From assembly GCA_964480635.1 (NCBI GenBank), contig CAYZQE010000018.1:1-30297 (forward strand): DNA of 30,297 nucleotides, read 5' to 3'. Below, piece after piece: positions 7,572 to 16,076 of this stretch (position 1 is the stretch's first letter; every line of letters starts with the position of its first letter). The DNA comes from CAYZQE01 sp964480635 (GTDB lineage: Bacteria; Pseudomonadota; Gammaproteobacteria; GCA-001735895). Both the position numbers and the translations under genes were made by a program. The notes beneath the pieces are model-generated. The model ran no database searches. It was given only the letters and a program-made list of their open reading frames with translations, and was not told where the DNA came from.

Positions 7572-9122
7572 ATGGATAAAGATAAATTAATTATATTTGA
7601 TACCACCTTACGTGATGGTGAGCAAAGCCCTGGTGCCTCTATGACTAAGGATGAAAAAGTCCGCATAGCTAAAGCCTTAGAAACTATGAAAGTCGATATT
7701 ATTGAAGCGGGCTTCCCTATTGCCAGTGAAGGTGATTTTGAAGCAGTCAAAGCAGTGGCTAATGTCATCAAAGACAGCACTGTATGTGGTTTAGCACGGG
7801 CTAAAAAAATTGATATTGATCGTGCTGGCGAAGCGATTAAAGGTGCAAATTCAGGTCGCATACATACGTTCATTGCCACCTCTCCAATACATATGGAACA
7901 CAAGCTTCGCTTAAGCCCAGATGAGGTTGTAGAACAGGCGGTTGCTGCTGTTAGAATGGCTAAAAAATATACCAATGATATTGAATTTTCTCCAGAAGAT
8001 GCTGGACGTTCTGAACCTGATTTTTTATGCCGCATTATCGAAGCGGTCATAAAAGAAGGCGCTACTACCATTAATATTCCTGACACGGTGGGTTACAACA
8101 TCCCGCACCAATTTGGCAATTTAATAAAAGATTTATTAGAGCGCATTCCTAATGCTGACAAGGCTATTTTTTCAGTGCATTGTCATAATGACCTAGGCTT
8201 GGCGGTTTCAAACTCATTAGCTGCTGTACTGAATGGCGCCAGACAAGTTGAATGCACCATTAATGGTTTAGGTGAGCGAGCTGGAAACGCCGCATTAGAA
8301 GAAATTGCCATGGCCATTCGTACTCGCCAAGATGTTTTCGATTGTAATATCGGGTTAGATACCACTCAAATCATGAACTGTTCTCGCTTAGTGTCTGGTA
8401 TCACGGGGTTTCCCGTGCAACCGAACAAAGCTATTGTTGGTGCTAATGCATTTGCTCACGAATCAGGCATTCATCAAGATGGCATTTTAAAGTCGCGTGA
8501 AACTTACGAAATTATGCGCGCTCAAGATGTGGGATTATCCAGTAATAAAATTGTTTTAGGTAAACACTCTGGGCGAAATGCATTTAAAACTCGCATGGCT
8601 GAATTAAACATCACTTTTGACAGTGAAGAACAATTAAACGAAGTCTTCATTCGTTTTAAAACACTTGCTGACAAAAAGCATGAAATTTTTGACGAAGACT
8701 TACAATCCTTAGTGACTGAAAATAACACTCAACATACGGTTAACGAATACTATAAATTAATCAGTCTAAAAGTGTGCTCTGAAACGGGTGAAACACCTAA
8801 TGCAGCCATTACTTTAAATGTTAATGGTGAAGAAAAACAGATGTCCGCAGATGGTAGCGGCCCTGTTGATGCTGCTTTTCAAGCCATCGAAGCCATTGTT
8901 AACTCAAATGCAGAGCTTCAACTGTATTCAGTCAATAATATTACCACGGGGACTGACTCTCAAGGCGAGGTGACTGTAAGAGTCGATAATGAAGGGCATA
9001 TTATTAACGGCCAAGGTGCTGATACTGACATTGTCATTGCTTCTGCCAAGGCATATCTTAATATGCTTAACAAAATAGCAATGCAATCTAAAAGAACTCA
9101 CCCTCAGACGGCTAACGTTTAA
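7572..9122 (+). CDS. leuA: 2-isopropylmalate synthase
   Basis: Condenses acetyl-CoA with 2-ketoisovalerate to 2-isopropylmalate, the committed step of leucine synthesis. The N-terminal HMGL-like TIM barrel opens with FDTTLRDGEQSPGASM, with the metal-binding Asp at 15 after catalytic Arg 14. The metal-binding HCH is H203 and H205 in VHCHNDLG. The leucine-sensing C-terminal domain covers about residues 385-500, with GSGPVDAAFQAIEAI as its mark. At 516 residues it is the common bacterial LeuA1 length. Leucine feedback through this domain is known for the family. The ribosome site before the ATG is poor. leuB, leuC and leuD are not nearby. A 13-base gap leads to the glycosylase gene, so the two may be co-transcribed. 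Confidence 0.97.
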   Translation: MDKDKLIIFDTTLRDGEQSPGASMTKDEKVRIAKALETMKVDIIEAGFPIASEGDFEAVKAVANVIKDSTVCGLARAKKIDIDRAGEAIKGANSGRIHTFIATSPIHMEHKLRLSPDEVVEQAVAAVRMAKKYTNDIEFSPEDAGRSEPDFLCRIIEAVIKEGATTINIPDTVGYNIPHQFGNLIKDLLERIPNADKAIFSVHCHNDLGLAVSNSLAAVLNGARQVECTINGLGERAGNAALEEIAMAIRTRQDVFDCNIGLDTTQIMNCSRLVSGITGFPVQPNKAIVGANAFAHESGIHQDGILKSRETYEIMRAQDVGLSSNKIVLGKHSGRNAFKTRMAELNITFDSEEQLNEVFIRFKTLADKKHEIFDEDLQSLVTENNTQHTVNEYYKLISLKVCSETGETPNAAITLNVNGEEKQMSADGSGPVDAAFQAIEAIVNSNAELQLYSVNNITTGTDSQGEVTVRVDNEGHIINGQGADTDIVIASAKAYLNMLNKIAMQSKRTHPQTANV

Positions 9123-9135
9123 AATTTCATCAACA

Positions 9136-9963
9136 ATGCTATCTGAACTACAAAATTTTTGTTTAGATGCCATGGGACTCTCCCATGGCTTAGCACCACA
9201 AAAACAGTCTCATGCTGCTTTAAACAGCGCATCAAATAACAGCTCACCCTCTGAAAGCCCTCATGCTTTAATTCAAAAAACTCAGGCTCCGCCACTTCAA
9301 AGCATCAAACGAATGATGCCAAAGATAGAAGTCCCTGATTCAGCTTCAAAACATATCGTCACTGAACAACCAACGGGCATAGCACCCAAAGAAATTCAAA
9401 ACCTTGAGGATTGGACGGTATTACAACGCTCTGTGGCAGACTGTCAATATTGCCAAGAGCTTTCCAGTGCTCGCTCTCAAATACTCTTTGGCTCTGGTAA
9501 TGAACAAGCTGATTTAATGATTATCAGTGAAGCCCCCAATAATGATGAAGATATACAGGGCCACCCTTTTGTTGGTAAAGCAGGTGAATTACTAGATAAT
9601 ATGCTCACTGCCATTGGCATAAAACGTGAACAAACGTTCATCACCAACGTTATAAAATGCCAACCCCCTAACAACCGCGACCCACATAAAAATGAATCAG
9701 AGGCATGCTCTGCTTTTTTAAATGCACAAATCAATCATATTAAGCCCAAGCTTATTCTCGCATTAGGACGTATTGCAGCTCATCACTTACTGAATGTTAA
9801 AACGCCTGTTGGGCAACTTCGAGGGGTTTTACATCAACACCAACATTCACACACTAAACTGTTGATTAGCTATCATCCCGCTTACTTATTGCGTAATCCC
9901 TATCAAAAACAAAAATCATGGGACGATTTAAAGCAAGTCTATCAGCAATTACAGTCTAATTAA
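9136..9963 (+). CDS. Family 4 (iron-sulfur) uracil-DNA glycosylase
   Basis: A DNA-repair glycosylase removing uracil from DNA, of the family 4/5 superfamily. Four cysteines are placed as the [4Fe-4S] ligands: C103 and C106 (CQYC), C175 (VIKCQPPNNRDP) and C191 (EACSAFL). The uracil-pocket motif GHPFVGKAGELLD is at 142-154, and the late active-site motif is YHPAYLLR with His 247. Residues 1-90 form a poorly ordered, Ser/Gln-rich extension seen in many proteobacterial members. The usual GEAPG motif before the pocket reads SEAPN here (131-135), a departure at two glycines. The gene lies between leuA (13 bases) and rimI (8 bases), in a tight run that is probably one transcript. Confidence 0.88.
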   Translation: MLSELQNFCLDAMGLSHGLAPQKQSHAALNSASNNSSPSESPHALIQKTQAPPLQSIKRMMPKIEVPDSASKHIVTEQPTGIAPKEIQNLEDWTVLQRSVADCQYCQELSSARSQILFGSGNEQADLMIISEAPNNDEDIQGHPFVGKAGELLDNMLTAIGIKREQTFITNVIKCQPPNNRDPHKNESEACSAFLNAQINHIKPKLILALGRIAAHHLLNVKTPVGQLRGVLHQHQHSHTKLLISYHPAYLLRNPYQKQKSWDDLKQVYQQLQSN

Positions 9964-9971
9964 GTATCATC

Positions 9972-10418
9972 ATGAATAATTTAAGCTTTCGAGCCATGAC
10001 CATAGATGACGTAGACCCCATCATGTTCATTGAAACTGAAATTTATCCTTACCCTTGGACTAAAGGAATTTTTTTAGACTGCATTCGAGTCGGTTACTTA
10101 TGTTTCGTTAGCGAGTTAAATAACCATATTGTTGCTTATGGCGTTCTTAGTTTCGGTGCTGGAGAAAGTCATATTCTTAATATTTCAATTACAAAATCAC
10201 AACAAGGCAAAGGTTACGGTAAGCAGCTATTACAGCATATGATGACTCAAGCTAAGTTAAAACAAGCCGATATGGTATTGCTAGAAGTTCGAGGCAGCAA
10301 CAAAAATGCCATCGGGCTTTATGAAAGCCAAGGTTTTAATGAAATTGGCATCAGAAAGGGCTATTATCCCGCTCCCAAAGGCAAAGAAGATGCCATTATG
10401 TTTGCAAAGCAACTTTAA
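9972..10418 (+). CDS. rimI: Ribosomal protein S18-alanine N-acetyltransferase
   Basis: A 148-residue GNAT acetyltransferase that acetylates the N-terminal alanine of ribosomal protein S18. The acetyl-CoA pyrophosphate loop is QQGKGYGK at 77-84, and LEVRGSNKNAIGLYESQGF carries the expected catalytic pair, Glu 105 and Tyr 117, which fits RimI rather than a generic GNAT. The opening FRAMTIDDVDPIMFIETEIYPYPWT is also RimI-like. No signal peptide; cytoplasmic. It follows the glycosylase by 8 bases and precedes prfC by 28 bases. The tsaB gene that neighbours rimI in many species is absent here. Confidence 0.9.
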   Translation: MNNLSFRAMTIDDVDPIMFIETEIYPYPWTKGIFLDCIRVGYLCFVSELNNHIVAYGVLSFGAGESHILNISITKSQQGKGYGKQLLQHMMTQAKLKQADMVLLEVRGSNKNAIGLYESQGFNEIGIRKGYYPAPKGKEDAIMFAKQL

Positions 10419-10446
10419 ACCGATTAGCTAAAGAGAATATGAGTAC

Positions 10447-12036
10447 ATGTCTGAATTAATTGAAGAAATGCAACGCAGAAGAACTTTTGCTATCATCTCT
10501 CACCCAGATGCGGGCAAAACCACGGTCACAGAAAAGCTTTTATTATTCGGTAAGGCCATTCAAATGGCTGGGACAGTTAAGGGCAAAAAATCTAACCGTC
10601 ACGCGACTTCAGATTGGATGGAAATGGAAAAAGAACGCGGTATATCCATCACCTCTTCTGTCATGCAATTTCCTTATAAAGATCGTATTATCAATCTTTT
10701 AGATACCCCTGGTCACGAAGACTTTTCAGAAGATACTTATCGTACTTTAACGGCTGTAGACTCAGCTTTAATGGTCATTGACTGCGCCAAAGGTGTTGAA
10801 CTAAGAACCATTAAACTGATGGAAGTCTGTCGTTTACGCGATACGCCTATTATGACCTTCATTAATAAGTTAGACCGTGAAGGCCGTGATCCTATCGATT
10901 TATTAGATGAAGTTGAATCTGTTTTAAAAATTAAATGTGCGCCGATTACATGGCCTATCGGTATGGGTTCTAACTTAAAAGGTGTTTATCACCTTCATCG
11001 CGATAAAATTTATCTTTATTCTTCAGGTGAAAATGAAAAGATCAATTCTGGCGAAGTCATCGAAGGATTAAACAACCCTCGTTTAGATGACGCTATTGGC
11101 GATATGGCTGCTGAATTTCGTGAAGAGCTTGAACTGGTTCAAGGTGCTTCACACGAATTTAATTTAGATGAGTATTTAAGCGGCAAATTAACCCCTGTTT
11201 TTTTTGGTTCTGCGATTAATAATTTTGGCATGGCCGAGCTATTAGATAGCTTTATCGACTTTGCACCTCAACCACAACCTCGACCCACTCGCAGCAGAGA
11301 AGTAAAACCTGATGAAACTGATTTAACGGGCTTTGTATTTAAAATACAAGCTAATATGGACCCTAAACATCGAGACCGTATTGCCTTCATGCGTATTTGC
11401 TCAGGAAAATATACAAAGGGGATGCAAGTCAAACACGTGCGTTTAGGCAAGCCGATGAAGATACCAGATGCCGTCACCTTTATGGCTGCCGATAGAGGGC
11501 ATGTCGATACGGCATATACCGGTGATATTATTGGCATTCATAATCATGGCACCATTCGCATTGGCGACACCTTTACCATAAAAGAAGATTTATCCTTTTC
11601 GGGTATCCCCAATTTTGCCCCCGAGCTATTTAGGCGTGCTCGGTTAAAAGACCCCTTAAAAATGAAGGCACTTTTAAAAGGCCTAGAGCAGTTGTGTGAA
11701 GAAGGTGCAACGCAACTTTATAAACCAATAAACAATAATGATCTCATTTTGGGTGCGGTTGGTATTTTACAATTTGAAGTGGTAGCTCATCGTTTACAAC
11801 ACGAATACAATGTTGAATGTTTGTTTGAAGCGGTCAATGTTAACACCGCGCGATGGATTGAATGTGATGATGAAAAAATGCTAGACGAGTTTAAAATTAA
11901 AGCGCAAAACAATTTATCACTGGATCATGCAGGTGACCTTGCTTATATCGCCCCATCTCGTGTTAATTTACAAATGACACAAGAGCGTTGGCCAGATGTT
12001 CGTTTCTTATCGACTCGTGAACATGGTGTTTATTAA
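10447..12036 (+). CDS. prfC: Peptide chain release factor 3
   Basis: The GTPase that removes RF1/RF2 from the ribosome after termination. It has 529 residues, as expected. The GTP-binding motifs are in order: G1 SHPDAGKT (18-25), G3 DTPGH (86-90), G4 NKLD (140-143). RGISITSSVMQF is the switch I region typical of RF3. Later parts (VFKIQANMDPKHRDRIAFMR and the ending RWPDVRFLSTREHG) are standard RF3 domains II and III. The first G1 residue is Ser where Ala is common, a harmless change. The 3' end overlaps the start of the next gene by 14 bases. Confidence 0.97.
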   Translation: MSELIEEMQRRRTFAIISHPDAGKTTVTEKLLLFGKAIQMAGTVKGKKSNRHATSDWMEMEKERGISITSSVMQFPYKDRIINLLDTPGHEDFSEDTYRTLTAVDSALMVIDCAKGVELRTIKLMEVCRLRDTPIMTFINKLDREGRDPIDLLDEVESVLKIKCAPITWPIGMGSNLKGVYHLHRDKIYLYSSGENEKINSGEVIEGLNNPRLDDAIGDMAAEFREELELVQGASHEFNLDEYLSGKLTPVFFGSAINNFGMAELLDSFIDFAPQPQPRPTRSREVKPDETDLTGFVFKIQANMDPKHRDRIAFMRICSGKYTKGMQVKHVRLGKPMKIPDAVTFMAADRGHVDTAYTGDIIGIHNHGTIRIGDTFTIKEDLSFSGIPNFAPELFRRARLKDPLKMKALLKGLEQLCEEGATQLYKPINNNDLILGAVGILQFEVVAHRLQHEYNVECLFEAVNVNTARWIECDDEKMLDEFKIKAQNNLSLDHAGDLAYIAPSRVNLQMTQERWPDVRFLSTREHGVY

Positions 12037-13003
12037 AATAACGTTGAATAATTTTTATTGCTTTAGCTTTGCATGTGCATTGTTTTTTTTAAATAGCCAT
12101 GCACATGCTGATGTCTATACTGGCTTAGCAACGCATGACCAGAACCCTCTATTAACCCCTTATTGGATTCCTCATACCATTGCAGCCACAGGTCACTCAG
12201 AGTTACAAATTACATCTATTTTATTGATAACTAACACCTTGCATGATGAAACAAAATCAAATGAAACGCTGATTATTAATTCTGAAACCTATCGTTTAGA
12301 TATTAACTTGCAGTATGAAAGTAATGATTGGGTTTATCACCTACAAATCCCTTTTATTAGCTCTAATAGCGGCTTTTTGGATGAACTCATCATCGACTGG
12401 CATGACTTATTTGGTATGCCACAAGGTGCTCGCTTAAACCACCCTAATGATACTTTAAACATCCAATATCAACATAATAATGAACAAATTATTGATGAAC
12501 AAAAATATTATAATGGCATAGGAGACCTCTCTTTTGTTGCCGTACACCCACTACGGCAAAGCATTAATGGCACTTGGAATTTTGGCTTAGGGCTCAATAT
12601 CCCATCAGGTGAGCGTAACCTCTTAATTTCAAACCAAAGTGTTGATAGTGCCATATGGTTGAGCTATTTATCGCGCTCAACTCCAGTTTTTATAACCTTA
12701 GGTATTATCAAACCAGGGGATGGGGGTTTATTTAAAAATAAGTTAAAAAAATCTGTTGTTTTTGCGCAATCAGGTTTTGAGTTCGCTATTTCTGATCAAA
12801 CTAAGGTTCAATTGCAGCTAGATTATCATTCTAAGTTTATTAACAGCCAGACTGATGCTTTAGGTGAGTCCTTACAATTGCAAATAGGCTTACATGTCTC
12901 TCAGTTTATGTCTTCGGACATTCGCCTATTCTTTTCAGAGGATATTTCGGTAGGTAGCGCACCCGATATCACCATGGGTGCTCAAGTCAACTGGCGTTTA
13001 TGA
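12023..13003 (+). CDS. DUF3187 family exported protein
   Basis: A putative exported, probably beta-rich outer-membrane protein of unknown function. The ATG at 12023 gives a signal peptide, with a hydrophobic core ending in NSHAHADVY, so cleavage is likely near residue 28. An ATG 27 bases upstream (11996) is also in frame but lies deeper inside prfC and adds residues that do not suit a signal peptide. The mature part has alternating polar and hydrophobic strands, the GIGDLSF and GLGLNIPSGER segments and a terminal aromatic-flanked strand (GAQVNWRL), all fitting a small barrel. It overlaps prfC by 14 bases in a different frame and may be translated by coupling to it. The family name is from memory of sequence style; the function is unknown. 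Confidence 0.75.
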   Translation: MVFIKITLNNFYCFSFACALFFLNSHAHADVYTGLATHDQNPLLTPYWIPHTIAATGHSELQITSILLITNTLHDETKSNETLIINSETYRLDINLQYESNDWVYHLQIPFISSNSGFLDELIIDWHDLFGMPQGARLNHPNDTLNIQYQHNNEQIIDEQKYYNGIGDLSFVAVHPLRQSINGTWNFGLGLNIPSGERNLLISNQSVDSAIWLSYLSRSTPVFITLGIIKPGDGGLFKNKLKKSVVFAQSGFEFAISDQTKVQLQLDYHSKFINSQTDALGESLQLQIGLHVSQFMSSDIRLFFSEDISVGSAPDITMGAQVNWRL

Positions 13004-13028
13004 TGGCGTAAATTACGGCTTTAAACTC

Positions 13029-14099
13029 TTATGTCGGTAGTTGATGCGCTTCTTTAGGTTTAGGCCAAACATATAATACAGCCTGAATTAAAGTCGCTAA
13101 TGGGATCGCAAAGAACACGCCCCAAATACCCCCAATACTGCCAAAAAAGACAACCGCAACGATAATAGCAACGGGATGAAGATTAACCACTTCAGAAAAC
13201 AATAACGGGACGACAATATTACCATCCACAAATTGTACAATGCCATAACCCATCATCAAATACCAAAAATCAGTGCTGATCCCCCATTGAAAATAAGCAA
13301 TTAATGCCACGGGGATAGTCACAATAGTTGCACCGACATAGGGAATAATCACTGAAAGTCCGACTAATACACTTAATAAAATGGCATAGTTTAGATCCAT
13401 ATATAAAAAGATAGCTAGGGTAAAAACCCATACGATCAATATTTCAATAAATTTACCACGAATATAACTTGCAATTTTAATATGTAATTCATGCCACATT
13501 TGAGATGCTAATTTGCGCTCTTTTGGTAAAAAGTTACATGCCCAATGCAAAATAGTGTGTTTATCCTTTAGAAAAAAGAACACTAACAGTGGCACTAAAA
13601 TTAAATAGACTAAAAATGTTATGACGCCTACGACTGAAGACAGTGATGCTTTTAATATACTTTGTCCAAACATAGTGACATTCTCACTGACACTAGACAC
13701 TAAATCATTAACTTGGTTTTCAGAAACATAATCAGGGTATTGTTGCGGCAACTGCGATAAAATTTGCTGCCCTTTTGCTAACATGTTGGGCAACTCATGA
13801 AATAATTGCCCAATTTGTTGTGATAATAGCGGTAATAACACCAACATGCTCATCAAGAAGAACGTAATGGATAACACAGTGACGATAGAAACAGCTAAAA
13901 TATAAGGCACCCTAAAGCGAATCAGTTTAGTCACCATGCCATCAAGCAAATAGGCAATAACAATGCTCACTAATACGGGTTTTAAATGGTCACTCATAAT
14001 AAAAATAATGAGTGCGCCAAAAAATAAAATTAACGCCAGAATAACAACTTGTGGGTCTGCAAAATGGCGTTCATACCACGTTCTTAAAACCTTAATCAT
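13029..14099 (-). CDS. AI-2E/PerM family membrane permease
   Basis: An integral inner-membrane protein of the AI-2E transporter (PerM/YdiK/TqsA) superfamily, 356 residues. About eight hydrophobic segments are seen: two near the N terminus (18-33 and 37-50), one at 58-82, then a periplasmic domain rich in Gln/Leu (90-145), and a C-terminal bundle (155-180, 215-245, 247-270, 295-340). The conserved signature motifs DGNIVVPLLFSEVVNLHPVAIIVAVVFFG (given in parts: DGNIVVPL, HPVAII) and GGIWGVFFAIP at the end mark the family. Substrate cannot be told; members move quorum signals, ions or small organic molecules. It is third in the minus-strand unit after the LysR gene and the small unknown gene (3-base gap), so it may be under that regulator's control. 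Confidence 0.85.
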   Translation of the reverse strand: MIKVLRTWYERHFADPQVVILALILFFGALIIFIMSDHLKPVLVSIVIAYLLDGMVTKLIRFRVPYILAVSIVTVLSITFFLMSMLVLLPLLSQQIGQLFHELPNMLAKGQQILSQLPQQYPDYVSENQVNDLVSSVSENVTMFGQSILKASLSSVVGVITFLVYLILVPLLVFFFLKDKHTILHWACNFLPKERKLASQMWHELHIKIASYIRGKFIEILIVWVFTLAIFLYMDLNYAILLSVLVGLSVIIPYVGATIVTIPVALIAYFQWGISTDFWYLMMGYGIVQFVDGNIVVPLLFSEVVNLHPVAIIVAVVFFGSIGGIWGVFFAIPLATLIQAVLYVWPKPKEAHQLPT

Positions 14100-14102
14100 T
14101 TC

Positions 14103-14444
14103 TTAAAACTCTTCTTTTTGTTTTGCATAATGTTTCGCGAATGATGCTTCTAAATCATCAATAACGTCAGTTATATCACGCCCTTGAACCATATATTGGG
14201 TCATGTAACTTGATGTTTCATCTATTAAACTATCCATATTAAGCATGTGGTATGATTTTTTTAAACGTTTTATTGCCGCAATGACTGATTCCCCTGCTGC
14301 CCTTGTTGTGATTTCTGGTGTTGGAAATTCAGTATATTTTGCTTTATTTTTTTCGGTTAAAAATAAAGCAAAATCCATTAATGTGGCCTGAGCACTCTCT
14401 GGTAAGCGCGCAAACAATTCCGTTAACTTTTTTGATTCCGTCAT
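14103..14444 (-). CDS. Small hypothetical protein between LysR regulator and PerM-like gene
   Basis: I do not recognise this 113-residue protein. The N-terminal part, LTELFARLPESAQATLMDFALFLTEK, is an amphipathic helix pattern found in several small regulatory or antitoxin-like families, but no strand region typical of an AbrB or MetJ fold is visible. The rest is charged and helical, ending in a Lys/Glu-rich tail. No signal peptide or membrane segment, so cytoplasmic. The ATG at 14444 is chosen, nine bases after the LysR stop; an in-frame TTG at 14471 overlaps the LysR gene and is less likely. No toxin-like partner is present. Location suggests co-transcription with the regulator and the permease. 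Confidence 0.65.
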   Translation of the reverse strand: MTESKKLTELFARLPESAQATLMDFALFLTEKNKAKYTEFPTPEITTRAAGESVIAAIKRLKKSYHMLNMDSLIDETSSYMTQYMVQGRDITDVIDDLEASFAKHYAKQKEEF

Positions 14445-14452
14445 TACAAATG

Positions 14453-15355
14453 CTATTTTGCCCCTCGACAATAGGTACGAGCAAACTCTAACAATTCTTC
14501 CATTGCTCTAACACGAAACTTTTGACGCTGCCTGACAAAAGAAAACGGTCTACTTAAGCCTGGCTTCAATTGGATTTCTATCAATGTCCCTAATTTAAGT
14601 TCTTTTGCTATGGTAGAGCGAGATATAATAGAAATACCCATACCCGCTTCAACAGCTCCTTTTAGGGCTTCAGGGCTACCAAGTTCTAAACAAAAATCCA
14701 TTTCCGTCTGTTTGACTCCTGCGCGTTCAAAAAACTGCATGATGACTTCACGAGTACCAGAACCCTCTTCACGACAAATAAATGGATACTTAATTAAGTC
14801 TTTCGCCTCAATAGTACCTACATGATCGCCTAATTCATGTTCTGGTGGAGCAACGACGACCAATTGATCTTCATGGCATACTTCTACTTGAAGGTTTTTA
14901 TTCCCTACTTCGGCTTCGACCACACCCAAATCAATAACATTGTGTTCAACCATCGACACAATACCCTCAGTATTAGAGACTTTTAATCGGATATTGATAT
15001 CTGGGTATTTATGTTTAAATTCACCTAATAAAGTAGGCAACATATATTCAGCAATTGTCGTACTTGCACCAATCGTTAGAGCACCACTTATCTCACCGGT
15101 TAGCTCACGAACAGAGTTTTCCATTTCATCATACAAATCAAAAATGCGGGCAGAAAATTGATACACTTTTTCACCAGCAGGTGTGAGGGTTACTTTATTA
15201 TGAGTACGATCAAATAGACGGGTATTAAAATATTCTTCCAATTGCCTTACTTGAAACGTCACCGCCGGTTGCGTCATGTGTAAAGCTTCGGCGGCCTTAG
15301 TAAAACTTAATAAACGCGCCACAGCATGAAAAACCTTTAATCGTCGATCACTCAT
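14453..15355 (-). CDS. LysR-family transcriptional regulator (CysL/CbbR-like)
   Basis: A 300-residue LysR regulator. The winged helix-turn-helix is at 17-40 (SFTKAAEALHMTQPAVTFQVRQLE split around AAEALHM and QPAVTF), followed by a linker helix and a type 2 periplasmic-binding-like effector domain from about 90 to 295. The effector part, with SNTEGIVSMVEHNVIDLGVVE and CREEGSGTREV, resembles the CysL/CbbR branch, so it may control sulfur, nitrogen or carbon fixation genes, but the target cannot be told. It heads a minus-strand unit with a small unknown gene and a PerM-like permease. An inverted repeat in its upstream region (15422-15450) is a possible operator. Confidence 0.88.
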   Translation of the reverse strand: MSDRRLKVFHAVARLLSFTKAAEALHMTQPAVTFQVRQLEEYFNTRLFDRTHNKVTLTPAGEKVYQFSARIFDLYDEMENSVRELTGEISGALTIGASTTIAEYMLPTLLGEFKHKYPDINIRLKVSNTEGIVSMVEHNVIDLGVVEAEVGNKNLQVEVCHEDQLVVVAPPEHELGDHVGTIEAKDLIKYPFICREEGSGTREVIMQFFERAGVKQTEMDFCLELGSPEALKGAVEAGMGISIISRSTIAKELKLGTLIEIQLKPGLSRPFSFVRQRQKFRVRAMEELLEFARTYCRGAK

Positions 15356-15421
15356 GAATACTAACCATTTAAAAAAATAGAATTATAGCTGAAAAACGTT
15401 GCTTATTAAATACACCTATAA

Positions 15422-15450
15422 GGGATAAGAAAACTCTATGGCTTTATCCC
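15422..15450. promoter_or_regulatory. Inverted repeat upstream of the LysR gene (candidate operator)
   Basis: GGGATAA (15422-15428) and TTATCCC (15444-15450) are perfect inverted arms 15 bases apart, 67 bases upstream of the LysR start codon and about 130 before the DUF4124 gene. LysR proteins usually bind such dyads in the divergent region of their own gene. Nothing ties this one to the regulator except position. Confidence 0.4.
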
Positions 15451-15577
15451 CATAAAAGATTATCTTATATTAGAAAACTGCAATATACCCAAAATGAGTG
15501 TATTGATAACCAAGTTTTACTTCAAATAAACCAAATTCAGACGTACACTCCATGTACTTAATTTTTTATTATTGCTT

Positions 15578-16006
15578 ATGAAATATTTTTATTTTTTTAT
15601 TGTTCTTTTAGTCTCTTTAAACATGGCTTCAACTCAAGCCTCTAGTTTTAGTAAGTGGACTGATGAAAATGGACGCGTTTATTATGGTGACACACCACCG
15701 CATTCAGTTAACTCTAAACTCATTAAAACCAATAAAAGGCCAAGCGATATAGGAAAGCCTCTTCCTCGTTTATCCACTGATTCATCTAAATCTAAACAGC
15801 CACAAACCTCGGCATCGCCACAATCATTAGACAATGAACAAGCTAAAGAAGCATGTGAATCTGCAAAGAAGGATTTAGCGGTCATTAAAAAAGGCTCTCG
15901 CATTCAATTACGCTCGGCTGATGGCTCGTTACGCTATATGTCTAAAGATGAAATTCAGCAACGTTTAGACCGTAGTAATGACGAAATTGATAATTTCTGT
16001 CGATAG
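15578..16006 (+). CDS. DUF4124 domain-containing exported protein
   Basis: A small exported protein of 142 residues. A signal peptide is clear, MKYFYFFIVLLVSLNMASTQA, with cleavage likely after residue 20-21. The DUF4124 motif follows directly: SFSKWTDENGRVYYGDTPP, a short WW-like strand pair found in many proteobacterial envelope proteins. A low-complexity Ser/Pro/Gln linker leads to a C-terminal helix with two cysteines (one in EACESA, one at the end in FCR) that could form a disulfide in the periplasm. The ATG at 15578 is preferred over an upstream TTG six bases earlier. A possible weak promoter (TTGATA at 15503) lies before it. Function is unknown; it is next to proS, 70 bases away. Confidence 0.82.
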   Translation: MKYFYFFIVLLVSLNMASTQASSFSKWTDENGRVYYGDTPPHSVNSKLIKTNKRPSDIGKPLPRLSTDSSKSKQPQTSASPQSLDNEQAKEACESAKKDLAVIKKGSRIQLRSADGSLRYMSKDEIQQRLDRSNDEIDNFCR

Positions 16007-16076
16007 CCTTTCTTGTTTCAACGTTTTGCTAACGCAGAACACCTCTCTTTGATCGTTTTAACTTAATTAAATCATT

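Noticed and set aside
7538..8086. A 182-residue open frame antisense to the start of leuA.
   Set aside because: It is complementary to the conserved LeuA barrel, has low-complexity Ser/Ala/Leu content typical of shadow frames and no ribosome site.
10460..10702. An 80-residue frame inside prfC.
   Set aside because: It overlaps the conserved GTPase core of RF3 in another frame and has no homology-like features.
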